NCBI GenBank assembly: GCA_009840735.1
Contig: VXNF01000014.1
Location: forward strand, 1-64,000
Source of the DNA: Acidimicrobiia bacterium
GTDB lineage: Bacteria; Actinomycetota; Acidimicrobiia; Acidimicrobiales; CATQHL01
Length of the DNA stretch: 64,000 bases
Direction of reading: 5' to 3'
Below are positions 27,391-36,967 of the stretch, in pieces. How positions within the stretch are numbered: the first letter of the stretch is position 1; the number at the start of each line of letters is the position of its first letter. The position numbers were made by a program, and so were the translations under genes. The notes beneath the pieces were generated by a model. It was not told the DNA's origin and made no database searches. It saw only the letters and a list, made by a program, of their open reading frames with translations.

Positions 27391-28418
27391 GACCGGCAGG
27401 CCTCCGCCACCGCCCAGAGGCTGTCGGGGATCGGCTTGAGCGCCGCGGTGGCCTCGCCGAGGGGGACCAGCGCGATCTGCCCGGCGTCGACCGCCACCAT
27501 CTGGCCGAACTCTCCCGCGTGCGCGGCCTCCACCGCCGCCACCCCATAGGCGCTGCACAGGACGCGGTCGAAGGCGATCGGCGTGCCGCCGCGCTGGATG
27601 TGGCCCAGCACGGTGATCCGAGTCTCGAGGCCGGTGCGCCGCTCGATCTCGGTAGCCACGATGGCGCCGATGCCGCCGAGGCGGACGTGTCCGAACTCGT
27701 CGAGGCTCGGCTCGGGCACTGCGAGGGTCCCGGCGACCGGGCGGGCACCTTCGGCCACCACGACCACCGAGGAGCGGGCACCGGTCTGGTGCAGGGCGCG
27801 CAGCTCCGCCGCCACCGCGGCGATGTCGAAGAGCCGCTCGGGCACCAGGATGGCGGCGGCGCCGCCGGCGATCCCCGCCCACAGCGCCACGTGGCCGGCG
27901 TGGCGGCCCATGACCTCCACGACCATGACCCGGTTGTGCGACTCGGCGGTGGTGTGCAGCCGGTCGATGGCGTCGGTGGCGGTCTGCACCGCGGTCTCGA
28001 AGCCGAAGGTCACCTGAGTGCCGCCGACGTCGTTGTCGATGGTCTTGGGCACCCCCACGAGTGCCACCCCGAGGTCGCGGTGCAGCTTGTGCGCCACGCT
28101 CAGCGTTCCCTCCCCGCCCACGACGATCAGCGCCTCCACGCCGCGGCGGGCCAGCACCTCGACCACCTGCGACGGGCCGCCGTCTGACATGTAGGGCTGG
28201 AGGCGCGAGGTTCCCAGGATGGTGCCGCCGCGGGACAGGATCCGAGCGGCGCGCTCGGGGGTGACGAGGGTCGCCTCGTCCTCGGTCACGCCTCGCCAGC
28301 CGTCCCGGAAACCCAGGACTTCGTCGCCCCAGCGTCGGGCGCCGTGCAGCACCACGGCCCGGATCACGGCGTTGAGCCCCGGGCAGTCGCCGCCGCCGGT
28401 CAGGATGCCGAGGCGCAT
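27387..28418 (-). CDS. 6-phosphofructokinase (PfkA family)
   Basis: MRLGILTGGGDCPGLNAVIRAVV...RGGTILGTSRLQP...VVGGEGTLSVAHKLHRDLGVALVGVPKTIDNDVGGTQVTFGFETAV...EVMGRHAGHVALWAGIAGGA; start trimmed. Confidence 0.93.
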   Translation of the reverse strand: MRLGILTGGGDCPGLNAVIRAVVLHGARRWGDEVLGFRDGWRGVTEDEATLVTPERAARILSRGGTILGTSRLQPYMSDGGPSQVVEVLARRGVEALIVVGGEGTLSVAHKLHRDLGVALVGVPKTIDNDVGGTQVTFGFETAVQTATDAIDRLHTTAESHNRVMVVEVMGRHAGHVALWAGIAGGAAAILVPERLFDIAAVAAELRALHQTGARSSVVVVAEGARPVAGTLAVPEPSLDEFGHVRLGGIGAIVATEIERRTGLETRITVLGHIQRGGTPIAFDRVLCSAYGVAAVEAAHAGEFGQMVAVDAGQIALVPLGEATAALKPIPDSLWAVAEACRS

Positions 28419-28425
28419 CGCCAGC

Positions 28426-29601
28426 TCAGCCCAGGTCGGGGAGGGCCTTGCGCAGGTTGCGGACTGCCTGGCCGATGCGCTGTTCGTTCTCGATAAGGGC
28501 GAAGCGAACATGGCCCTCGCCGCCGGGCCCGAACCCTCCGCCCGGTGAGGTGGCCACGCCCGCTTCAGTGACGAGATAGGAGGCGAACTGCACCGAGTCC
28601 ATGTGGCGGTAAGCCGCCGGGATCGGTGCCCAGACGAACATCGTGGCCTGGGGCGGATCCACCGGCCAGCCGATCCGCGCCAGACCTTCGCAGAGGCTGT
28701 CGCGGCGACTCTGGTAGGTCTCGTTCACCAGCTTGGGGTAGTCGGCCGCCTCGTTGAGTGTCACGGTGGCGGCGATCTGGATGGGCTGGAAGGTGCCGTA
28801 GTCCAGGTAGGACTTGAGCTTGGCCAGCGCAGCCACCACTTCGGCGTTGCCCGCCATGAACGCCACTCGCCAGCCGGCCATCGAGAAGGACTTGGTCAGG
28901 GAGTAGAACTCCACCGCCACGTCGAGCGCCCCGGACGCCTGCAGGATGGACGGCGGCCGGTAACCGTCGAAGGCCACGTCGGCGTAGGCGAAGTCGTGGA
29001 CGACGAGCACCTCGTGGGCGCGGGCGAAGTCCACGACGCGCTGCATGAAGTCCAGGTCCACGCACGCGGTGGTCGGATTGTGGGGGAACGACAGGAGAAT
29101 GACCCGCGGCTTGGGCCACGAGTACTCCCAGCGCTGGCGGAGCACCTCGTCGAGGTCGTCGCCGGTGGCGAGGGGAATGTGGCGGATCTCAGCGCCTGCG
29201 AACAGCGGCGCGTAGAGGTGGATGGGATACGACGGCGCCGGCACCAGCACCGCGTCGCCCGGCTGCAGCAGCACCCACATGAGGTGCGAGAGTCCCTCTT
29301 TGGCACCGATGGTGTTGATGACCTGGGTCTCGGGGTCGAGCTCGACGCCGAACCGTCGCAGGTAGAGGTCCGACACGGCGCTGCGGAGCTTGGGAATCCC
29401 GCGGCTGAGCGAGTAGCGGTGGTTGCGCGGGTTGCGCACCGCCTCGGCCAGTTTCTCCACGGCGATGTCCGGCGACGGGATGTCCGGGTTGCCGAAGCCG
29501 AGGTCGATGATGTCCTCGCCGCGGCGACGGCCCTCCACCTTGAGGCGGTCGATCACCGAGAACACGTACGGTGGGAGGTTGGTGATGCGGCGGAACTCCA
29601 T
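28426..29601 (-). CDS. Aminotransferase class I/II (alanine aminotransferase-like)
   Basis: MEFRRITNLPPYVFSVIDRLKVEGRRRGEDIIDLGFGNPD...PAPSYPIHLYAPLFAGAEIRHIPL...SFPHNPTTACVDLDF...YSLTKSFSMAGWRVAFMAGNAEVV. Confidence 0.92.
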   Translation of the reverse strand: MEFRRITNLPPYVFSVIDRLKVEGRRRGEDIIDLGFGNPDIPSPDIAVEKLAEAVRNPRNHRYSLSRGIPKLRSAVSDLYLRRFGVELDPETQVINTIGAKEGLSHLMWVLLQPGDAVLVPAPSYPIHLYAPLFAGAEIRHIPLATGDDLDEVLRQRWEYSWPKPRVILLSFPHNPTTACVDLDFMQRVVDFARAHEVLVVHDFAYADVAFDGYRPPSILQASGALDVAVEFYSLTKSFSMAGWRVAFMAGNAEVVAALAKLKSYLDYGTFQPIQIAATVTLNEAADYPKLVNETYQSRRDSLCEGLARIGWPVDPPQATMFVWAPIPAAYRHMDSVQFASYLVTEAGVATSPGGGFGPGGEGHVRFALIENEQRIGQAVRNLRKALPDLG

Positions 29602-29612
29602 CGGCGCCGAGG

Positions 29613-30659
29613 CTAGCGAGCGAGCGCGTCAGCCCCGTGGCGGAGCGGGCCGCCTCGTGGCGCCTCATCCACGGAGGCGCCGTCCAGTCCGCCGAAGCCC
29701 GCGCCAGCTAGGTCGTCCAGCGCCAGGCGAGCCGCCCCGATGACCCCCGCCCGGTCGCCGTGGCGGGCAGGGCGCACGGCCACCGGCGGCCGCCGCTCCT
29801 GATCGATGTAGATCTCGGCCAGCTCGTCTCGCACCGGCGCGAGGAACACCTCGCCCAGCTCCGACAGGCCCCCGCCCAGCACGACCACTTGCGGGTCGAT
29901 CAGCAGGATCAGGTTGTTGAGGCCCAGCGCGACCCACCGCGAGCACTCGCGCAGCAGCCGCCGCGCCACCGGGTCGCCGGCGGTCGCCAGCTCGCCCACG
30001 TGCCTGCCCCGCAGGTCGCCGACCCGGCCGGCCACCCGCTCCCGCAGCGCCGGCGCCCGTCCGGCTTCGGCTGCGGCGCGGGCCGCCCGGCCGAGGGCGT
30101 CGCCTGACGCCACCTGTTCCCAGCAGCCGCGGCGACCGCAGAGGCACTCGGGGCCGTCGGGCGCCACGACCATGTGCCCGGCCTCGCCGGCCAGTCCGTG
30201 GGCGCCGCGGCGGATCGCTCCGTCGAGCAGGGTCGCAGCCCCGATCCCGGTGCCGAAGGTACACAGCAGCCCGTCGCTGAACCCGTCCGCGGCGCCGCCC
30301 TCCATCTCGCCGCGCAACGCGGCCGTGGCGTCGTTGTCCACCGTCACGGGGCGCGCCAGGCGCTCGGCCAGCTCGGCCCGCAGCGGGAAGTCGTCGATGG
30401 CAGGGATGTTCGGCGAAGTCGTCACGACCCCCGAGCGGCCCACCAGCCCAGCGCAGCCCACGCCCACGGCGCCGACGGGCACGGACAGCTCCGACTCGAA
30501 GCTCGCCACCATGTCGCAGATCGCCTCGGTGATGCCCGCCATCGTCTCGGGCCGGTCGCTGCGCCGCACGCCGACGCCGGCGGAAGGATCGGCGCCGAGG
30601 ACTTCGGCGCGGATGTTGGTGCCGCCCACGTCGAAGCCGGCAACGGCGCCGGCGCTCAC
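29613..30659 (-). CDS. ROK family kinase (glucokinase-like)
   Basis: AVAGFDVGGTNIRAEVL...VTVDNDATAALRGE...GTGIGAATLLDGAIRRGAHGLAGEAGHMVVAPDGPECLCGRRGCWEQVASG. Confidence 0.92.
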   Translation of the reverse strand: MSAGAVAGFDVGGTNIRAEVLGADPSAGVGVRRSDRPETMAGITEAICDMVASFESELSVPVGAVGVGCAGLVGRSGVVTTSPNIPAIDDFPLRAELAERLARPVTVDNDATAALRGEMEGGAADGFSDGLLCTFGTGIGAATLLDGAIRRGAHGLAGEAGHMVVAPDGPECLCGRRGCWEQVASGDALGRAARAAAEAGRAPALRERVAGRVGDLRGRHVGELATAGDPVARRLLRECSRWVALGLNNLILLIDPQVVVLGGGLSELGEVFLAPVRDELAEIYIDQERRPPVAVRPARHGDRAGVIGAARLALDDLAGAGFGGLDGASVDEAPRGGPLRHGADALAR

Positions 30660-30690
30660 GGGGACGCTCGCCGGGGCGGGCCGCTGGGCT

Positions 30691-31164
30691 TCACCCAGCA
30701 GGTCGGGCGCGCTCAGCGGCCAGCGCCTCGATGCGCCGTCGCAGCTGATCCAGCGCCGTCAGCATGATGCGGGACTCGGCGCGGCGCTTCACGAACCCGG
30801 GCACTGCCACCGTCAGCTCGGCCGCCAGCGAATAGGTGATGAGCGTCTTGGCGCCGTCCTCGCCCGCCGGCGCCATCTCGTACTCGCCGTCGAGCTGACG
30901 GACCTGATCCCCCTCGGTCAGCCGCCACGCCACCCGCAGCGGGTTGGTACCGTAGAAGTACTTGAGGGTGTAGCTGACGCTGCGGCCCATGGCCGCGGCG
31001 CGGAACGCCACGAGTCCCCCGGCGCCGCTGTCGTCGCGGCGCAAGACCCGGGCCTCCTTGACGTCCGGCGCCCACTGCGGGTATTGCTCGAAGTCCACGA
31101 CGACTTCGAAGCAGTCCATAGGTGAAGCGTTCACCAGCGTCTGACGCGTCGAGAAATCAACCAT
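30691..31164 (-). CDS. SRPBCC (START/polyketide cyclase-like) family protein
   Basis: MVDFSTRQTLVNASPMDCFEVVVDFEQYPQWAPDVKEARVL...KYFYGTNPLRVAWRLTEGDQVRQLDGEYEMAPAG; start trimmed. Confidence 0.85.
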   Translation of the reverse strand: MVDFSTRQTLVNASPMDCFEVVVDFEQYPQWAPDVKEARVLRRDDSGAGGLVAFRAAAMGRSVSYTLKYFYGTNPLRVAWRLTEGDQVRQLDGEYEMAPAGEDGAKTLITYSLAAELTVAVPGFVKRRAESRIMLTALDQLRRRIEALAAERARPAG

Positions 31165-31648
31165 GCCGCCTCCGCTGCACACCGGGGGACCGGCCCGCGA
31201 ACGTGCCGAAGCAGGCACCCCAGAGAGCGATCACGCCCAAGCCGTACACGCAGCCAAGAATACCGAACGCCAGCGGGCCGAAGGGGTGAAGGGCGGCGCC
31301 GGTAAGTCCTGCGGCGCACTGCAGCCCTACGGCGACCCGCAGTTCGCGGCGCAGCGAGCGGGGTGCCCCCGGCATCTGCACGAACGCCGCCAGCGTCGAG
31401 ACCTGCTCGAAACGACTGCGGCGCACCGCTGCCACATAGGCCCGCCCGAAGGCCAGACAGCCGGCGCCGAACAGCACCAGTGCCACGACCTGCGCGGCCG
31501 TGGCGGCACGGGCCGGCCAGGCCGCCCCTGCAGCGACGGCCACGCAGACCACCGCTGTGCCAGCTCGGGAGGCGACTTGCAGCCAACGCCAGGGCGGCGC
31601 TCCCGGGCTCTCGTCGGCCGCCGCGGCGCTCAGCTCAGCGCGCGGCAC
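31157..31648 (-). CDS. Hypothetical integral membrane protein
   Basis: 163 aa with four predicted hydrophobic segments; overlaps neighbouring genes in an operon-like order. Confidence 0.6.
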   Translation of the reverse strand: MPRAELSAAAADESPGAPPWRWLQVASRAGTAVVCVAVAAGAAWPARAATAAQVVALVLFGAGCLAFGRAYVAAVRRSRFEQVSTLAAFVQMPGAPRSLRRELRVAVGLQCAAGLTGAALHPFGPLAFGILGCVYGLGVIALWGACFGTFAGRSPGVQRRRHG

Positions 31649-32784
31649 AAGTCCCCGGCCAGGCGGTCGTAGCCGAACTGCTCTTCGGCCCGGCGTCGGG
31701 CCGTCGCGCCGAGGCGGCGACGCCGGTCGGGATCCTCAATCCGCGACGCCAGGGCGGCGGCCACCGCAGCGGCATCGCCCGGGTCGGAGACGACGAGACC
31801 GGCGACGCCGTGCTCCACAGCCTCGGCCGCTCCCCCGCTGGCACCGGCGACCTGCGCCACGCCGGCCGCTGCCGCCTCCAAGAAGACGATCCCGAACCCC
31901 TCCTGCTCGAGCCCGAACCAGCGTCGGCGGCACAGCATGGCGAACAGGTCCGCCGCCCCGTAAAGCTCGGCCAGTTCCGCCTCGGCCACCCGCCCGAGCA
32001 GGCGCGCCGGCGCGCCGGTGCGGCGCACGAGCCTCGCCAGCCTGTCGCGGTCCCGGCCGTCGCCGGCGATGAGCAGCCGGATCGGTGACCTGTGGGCCGC
32101 GAGCTGCGCCACCGCCTCGATCAGGCGGTCCATGCCTTTGCGCGGCACGAGACGGCTGACGCTCAGGATCAGGGTCTCTGCCTCGCCCAGCCCGAGGCGG
32201 CGGCGCGCCGCCTGCCGACGCTGCGCCGAAAGGGGCGCGAAGCGGTCCAAGTCGACCCCCGGCGGCACGTAGCTGTCGGTGGCCATGTCGGGGCAGAGCC
32301 GCTTGGCCTCGCCGGCGGCGTACCGGCTGGCGGATATCACGACCTCGGCGCCCGCCAGGGTGCGCCGCAGCACCGGCCCGGCGACCGGCAGCCGCGCCGG
32401 CACCGTCACCTCGGCGCCGTGCAGCACGACCCCGTAAGGAACATCTAGGCGCGGCCCCAGAGCCCCCACCGGCACCGCCGGGTCGAAGACCACCAACTCG
32501 GCACCGACCCGCTCCAGCAGCCCGCGGATCTCGCCGAGCAGCGACGGAGTGGGCAGCAGGAAGCGGGCCTTGCTGCGCACGATCTTGTACGGCTCGCCGG
32601 CGTCGAAGGCCGCCGACGCCGGGTGCGGGCGGGTGAGGACGCAGAACCGGTCAGGCGGCAGGCGCCGCCAGAGCTCCCAGAGATAGTTCTGGATCCCCCC
32701 CAGCTTCGGCGGGTAGTCGTTGGTGACCAGCAGGTGGCGGCGCGGGCTGCACCCGTCGCCGCCCGAGGGCGCAGGCTCAGCCAC
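31630..32784 (-). CDS. Glycosyltransferase family 4 protein
   Basis: VTNDYPPKLGGIQNYLWELWRRL...YGVVLHGAEVTVPARLPV...ILSVSRLVPRKGMDRLIEAVAQL...LLIAGDGRDRDRL...EGFGIVFLEAAAAGVAQVAG. Confidence 0.92.
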   Translation of the reverse strand: MAEPAPSGGDGCSPRRHLLVTNDYPPKLGGIQNYLWELWRRLPPDRFCVLTRPHPASAAFDAGEPYKIVRSKARFLLPTPSLLGEIRGLLERVGAELVVFDPAVPVGALGPRLDVPYGVVLHGAEVTVPARLPVAGPVLRRTLAGAEVVISASRYAAGEAKRLCPDMATDSYVPPGVDLDRFAPLSAQRRQAARRRLGLGEAETLILSVSRLVPRKGMDRLIEAVAQLAAHRSPIRLLIAGDGRDRDRLARLVRRTGAPARLLGRVAEAELAELYGAADLFAMLCRRRWFGLEQEGFGIVFLEAAAAGVAQVAGASGGAAEAVEHGVAGLVVSDPGDAAAVAAALASRIEDPDRRRRLGATARRRAEEQFGYDRLAGDLCRALS

Positions 32785-34030
32785 GAGTCGCTCGCCGGGT
32801 CGTCGCTGGGGTCGCCTCCGCGGCGATTCCCAGCCGGCTCGCTACCCAGTCGGCGTGACGGGCCAGCATCTCATCGTCCCCGCGGCGGTAGCGCTGCACC
32901 GTCTCGAGAACCTGCGGATCGCCGCCACAGCCGACGTTGCCCAACACCACGAGTGCGTTGCGCCGCAGGTAGCGGGGGTCGCGCTCGGGGATGTACCAGC
33001 GCCCGTAGCGCTCCATGAGATCCTCGTCGCCGGCAGCCAGCAACGCCAGCACGTCCAGGGTGGGATCCTGCGCGCTGTCGCCGGGGCGATCCGGGGTATC
33101 GCTCTCGGGCCGCCGGTTCGGCGGGCAGACCTCCTGGCAGTCGTCGCAGCCGTAGATCCGGTCACCCAGAGCCTCCCGGAACTCGACGGGGAAGTCGCCG
33201 GCAGCCTGCAGCAGCCACGCCAGACAGCGGCGGGCATCCACGACTCCCGGCGCAATGATCGCACCGGTCGGACAGCCGTCCAGGCAGCGACGGCACGGTC
33301 CGCAGCCGTCGGGCACCCGTTCTGCGGCGGGTCGCAGCGCCGCGTCGGTGACCACCGAGCCCAGCACGAACCAGCTCCCGGCACCGGGAAGCAACAGGTT
33401 GCTGCTCTTGCCGTAGTAGCCCAGTCCGGCCCGGTGGGCAGCCTCTCGGTCCACGAGGGCGTTGTCGTCGGCCACGACCACCGCCCGGTAGCCGGCTGCG
33501 CGCAGAACCTCCGACACCGCCCCGAGGGCGCTGCGCAACTCGCCGTAGACGTCGCCGGTCGCATACCGGGCGACCCGCGCCCGCGGCCGACCCCCCTCTG
33601 GCTGCGCCGCTGCGGTCTCGGCCTCGCCTACCCCGGCGGCGCTTCGTTCGGCTAGTCGTGGAGGGGGTGCGCCGACGCGGGCGTAGCGCATGGCGCCCAC
33701 CACGAGAGACGACGCGCCGGGCAGGATCCGGGAGGGGTCGGTGGAGCGGTCGGGGTTCCGGTACGTGAACTGCATGCCGCCAGCCAGCCCGTCGGCTCGG
33801 CGCTCGCGCAGATCACGGCGCGTGCCCGCGAAGACCTCGACGGCCGCTACGCCGACCGCGGTCAGCCCGGCCCGCCGGCCCGCCTCCAGGGTCTCTGCCC
33901 GGAGCCCCGCGTGCGGGTCGCTCTCCCCCGACCCGTCGCGGCCGGCGTCGTCGCCAACAGCCTCCGGCACCCCGCTCTGGGCTATCTCACGTCCTTGAGC
34001 GCGCCGCTCGCCGGTTCCGCCCGATGGCAC
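32777..34030 (-). CDS. queG: Epoxyqueuosine reductase
   Basis: VVADDNALVDREAAHRAGLGYYGKSSNLLLPGAGSWFVLGSVVTDAAL...CGPCRRCLDGCPTGAII...LGDRIYGCDDCQEVCPPN: QueG 2x[4Fe-4S] pattern. Confidence 0.92.
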   Translation of the reverse strand: MPSGGTGERRAQGREIAQSGVPEAVGDDAGRDGSGESDPHAGLRAETLEAGRRAGLTAVGVAAVEVFAGTRRDLRERRADGLAGGMQFTYRNPDRSTDPSRILPGASSLVVGAMRYARVGAPPPRLAERSAAGVGEAETAAAQPEGGRPRARVARYATGDVYGELRSALGAVSEVLRAAGYRAVVVADDNALVDREAAHRAGLGYYGKSSNLLLPGAGSWFVLGSVVTDAALRPAAERVPDGCGPCRRCLDGCPTGAIIAPGVVDARRCLAWLLQAAGDFPVEFREALGDRIYGCDDCQEVCPPNRRPESDTPDRPGDSAQDPTLDVLALLAAGDEDLMERYGRWYIPERDPRYLRRNALVVLGNVGCGGDPQVLETVQRYRRGDDEMLARHADWVASRLGIAAEATPATTRRATRG

Positions 34031-34176
34031 GCTCCGAGCGTACGGCCCACAGTCGTACCCGCCGAGACACCCGCGCCCAAGAGCCGCCCGCGAGCCGCCA
34101 CAGGTGCCCTAAGGCCTCACCACCGCATGCTTCTCGACGGCGACGGCGACGCCCGTCGCATCAGGCCGCAAGTGTC

Positions 34177-34533
34177 CTACAGCCGCACCACGGCGCGCCG
34201 TAGAGTGCAGCTGACCGGGTCGACCGCGTAGCCGCAGGACTCCAGCGCGGTGAGCCCCAGCAACGGCTCGACATCGTCGGGGCCGAGCACGACCCCGCAG
34301 CCCGTCCGCTCGCCCATGAACTCGACCTCGGCGACGGTCATCTCGGCCCGATACTCGCTCCCATCTGCCAGCAGGAACGTCCTCGTGCCGCGCGGCTTCA
34401 ATCCGATGGCCTCGAGGTGCCGACGCGGCACGATCGAGTCGGTCGCGCCGGTACCGACCACGAACTCGCCCTGCCAGCACCGGTCCGGCGCCGCCGGGTT
34501 TCGGATAGTCACGTCCACTCTGGTCTCACCCAT
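34177..34533 (-). CDS. Retropepsin-like (clan AA) aspartic protease-family protein with VGTGATDS in place of the expected DTGA core
   Basis: MGETRVDVTIRNPAAPDRCWQGEFVVGTGATDSIVPRRHLEAIGLKPRGTRTFLLADGSEYRAEMTVAEVEFMGERTGCGVVLGPDDVEPLLGLTALESCGYAVDPVSCTLRR; SD AGGAGG upstream. Confidence 0.82.
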   Translation of the reverse strand: MGETRVDVTIRNPAAPDRCWQGEFVVGTGATDSIVPRRHLEAIGLKPRGTRTFLLADGSEYRAEMTVAEVEFMGERTGCGVVLGPDDVEPLLGLTALESCGYAVDPVSCTLRRAVVRL

Positions 34534-34747
34534 GCTGTCCACCTCCTGGGCGTCTCGCCTCGCCGACTTCGGCTCGTCCTCGTGACACTACAGCCACCAT
34601 AAGCGACCCGTCAACTATCCACAATACTTGAAATAATGTGCATACCGAGAATCTCGCCCCGCCAGGTCGGCGACTCGTGCCCCCCCGATGCCGAGCCCAG
34701 CGCCACGAACGCCTACGGCAGTTGCCGCGGTCAGACCAAGACGGGCA

Positions 34748-35824
34748 TCATTCGGCGAGCGAGAGCAGGCGGTCGGCGTACCACTCGAGGGGGCGGCGGT
34801 GAATCCACGCATCAATCGGCGCTTCCCAGGCACGGATCTCCGCCACCCTTTCGCGCCAGCGCCGAGGAATGCCGCTGATGCCAAATCGCGCTCCGAGCGC
34901 CGCGCCCGCCGGAGCAGCGGTGCTGTCCGTGTCGCCGCCAGCGTTGACTATGGCCGTCAACCCGTCCTCGAAGCTCTCCGGGTGGCACGCGGACCAGAGC
35001 ACCGCGCCGAGCGTCTTGGGGGCGAACCCGATCCCGCCGCTGTCCAACTCCAGATCCTCGATCCGAGCGCCCCAGGCGAGAGCGACTTCAACGACGTCCC
35101 GAACCGCGGCGGGTGGAGTGTCAGGATGATCAGTGGGCACCTGCCGCCCGCGGGAGGCGCGGATTGCGGCCGTGGCTCGCTCAACCAGATCGCGGGAGGT
35201 GATTCGCTCATCACGCAGGCATGCGGCGATAGCGAAGTCCGCCAGCAGGGTAGACCACACGCAGCGCCAGTCCCAGTGTGTGACGATCGCGGAGACCACG
35301 CTGTTGCGCGCAAGAGCGGCATCGTCTCGCATCCAGCGCAGGGCCACAGGCCCACAACGCATGACCGAGCCGTTGCCAGCGCTGCTTCGGCCCGACTCCT
35401 CCCACACAAGGCGAGCCGCGTCGGCCGCCGAGTCTCCTTGCGGCGGCCGGACCTTGCCGGTAGCCGGCTGGCCGGAGCGGACGTAGTTCCTCAGCTCGCG
35501 GCGCGGGTACGCGCCACCGTACCGCTCCAGCACCCGACGCGTCAGGCCGCCCATGCCGGCACCGTTCAACTCGCCCCACGCCCAGAAGCGGTAGGCCAAA
35601 TCAGCAAGATCGAGGTCCTCGCCCGCTATGCAGGCTTCTGCTAGCAGGATCGCCTGTGCGAGATCGTCGTCGTCGGGGAATCCCCCTCGCGCGGTGATCT
35701 CGCACACGCCGTGGGGATTCTGAGCTGCGATCCAGGCTCGGCTCTTACCTTCCCAGGGGATTCCGAGGAGGTTCCCCACTCCAACACCCACCATCAATCC
35801 TGTTGCTCGCTCACTCAATTCCAT
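34748..35824 (-). CDS. ADP-ribosylglycohydrolase family protein
   Basis: GLMVGVGVGNLLGIPWEGK...GGFPDDDDLAQAILLAEACI...SSAGNGSVMRCGPVAL...TAIVNAGGDTDSTAAPAGAALGARFGISGIP. Confidence 0.9.
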   Translation of the reverse strand: MELSERATGLMVGVGVGNLLGIPWEGKSRAWIAAQNPHGVCEITARGGFPDDDDLAQAILLAEACIAGEDLDLADLAYRFWAWGELNGAGMGGLTRRVLERYGGAYPRRELRNYVRSGQPATGKVRPPQGDSAADAARLVWEESGRSSAGNGSVMRCGPVALRWMRDDAALARNSVVSAIVTHWDWRCVWSTLLADFAIAACLRDERITSRDLVERATAAIRASRGRQVPTDHPDTPPAAVRDVVEVALAWGARIEDLELDSGGIGFAPKTLGAVLWSACHPESFEDGLTAIVNAGGDTDSTAAPAGAALGARFGISGIPRRWRERVAEIRAWEAPIDAWIHRRPLEWYADRLLSLAE

Positions 35825-35870
35825 CCGTCCCGCTCCTTTACATAGTTGACGGTCAGACTTCGGGGCTCGG

Positions 35871-36953
35871 TTAGTCGCTGGGGGCGGTGGCGGCTTGGGC
35901 CTGCGATGCTTGCACCCAGCGGGCCAGGGCGGCTGCGGCGGTGCCGCTGTCGAGGGCGGCGGCGGCGAGGCGCAGGCCTTCGGGCAGGTCGGCAGCCATG
36001 TCGCCCACCACGAGGCCGGCGGCGGCGTTCAGGCACACGATCTCCCGCCAGGGCACCGACTCGCCCGCCAACAGCGCCTGCGTCGCCGCCACGCCTGTGG
36101 CCACGTCCTCACCGGCCAAGTCGGCCAACTCGACGGTGGCCAGGCCCAACTCCGCCGGCGTGACGGTGTAACGCTCGATGCGACCCTCGCGCAGCTCGAT
36201 CACCCTCGTCGGCCCGACCGTGGACAGCTCGTCGAGACGGGGATAGCCGTGGACCACCATGGCTCGCTGCGTGCCGGTGACGGCCAGCACCTCCGCCATC
36301 CGCTCGGCCATGGCCGGGTCGTTCACGCCGATCACCTGACGGCGCACGCCGGCAGGGTTCGCCATCGGCCCCAGGTAGTTGAAGGCCGTGGGCACCCCCA
36401 GGCTGCGCCGCGTGGGGCCGGCGTGGCGCAGCGCCGGGTGGAACAGCGGCGCCAAGCAGAAGGCGATGCCCGCCTCACGCAGGCACGCCGCCACCCCGGC
36501 CGGACCCAGATCCACCACCACGCCGAGCGCTTCGAGCAGATCCGCCGATCCGCAGGAGGACGAAACGGCTCGGTTCCCGTGCTTGCAGACTCGGGCGCCG
36601 GCACCGGCGGCCACCAGAGCCGCCATCGTTGAGATGTTCAGCGACCCGCTGCCGTCGCCTCCGGTGCCGCAGGTGTCGATAAGCCCCATGGCTTCGGCGT
36701 CCACCCCGACGTCGAGGGCAGCGGCCCGCAGGCCATCGAGGAGTCCCGCCAGCTCCGCCGCCGTCTCGCCCTTGGTCCGCAGCCCGATCAGCAGGCCGGC
36801 CATCTGGGCCTCCGAGGCGGCGCCGGTCAGCATGGCGTCCGCCGCGGCGCGTGCCTGGCGGCCCGACAGGTGCTCGCCGGCGGCGAGCGTCCGGAACAGC
36901 TCGGCGAAGTCCACCGGGCTGTCGGGCTTCAGGGCGTCTGGATTCGGAGCCAT
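35871..36953 (-). CDS. trpD: Anthranilate phosphoribosyltransferase
   Basis: LIDTCGTGGDGSGSLNISTMAALVAAGAGARVCKHGNRAVSSSCGSADLLEALGV...FCLAPLFHPALRHAGPTRRSLGVPTAFNYLGPMANPAGVRRQVIGV; start trimmed. Confidence 0.95.
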   Translation of the reverse strand: MAPNPDALKPDSPVDFAELFRTLAAGEHLSGRQARAAADAMLTGAASEAQMAGLLIGLRTKGETAAELAGLLDGLRAAALDVGVDAEAMGLIDTCGTGGDGSGSLNISTMAALVAAGAGARVCKHGNRAVSSSCGSADLLEALGVVVDLGPAGVAACLREAGIAFCLAPLFHPALRHAGPTRRSLGVPTAFNYLGPMANPAGVRRQVIGVNDPAMAERMAEVLAVTGTQRAMVVHGYPRLDELSTVGPTRVIELREGRIERYTVTPAELGLATVELADLAGEDVATGVAATQALLAGESVPWREIVCLNAAAGLVVGDMAADLPEGLRLAAAALDSGTAAAALARWVQASQAQAATAPSD

Positions 36954-36967
36954 GCAGTTCTCATAGC

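Noticed and set aside
34615-34884. 89-aa minus ORF between the ADP-ribosylglycohydrolase and protease-like genes
   Set aside because: Overlaps the 3' end of the glycohydrolase out of frame and has no coherent composition; not supported as a gene.
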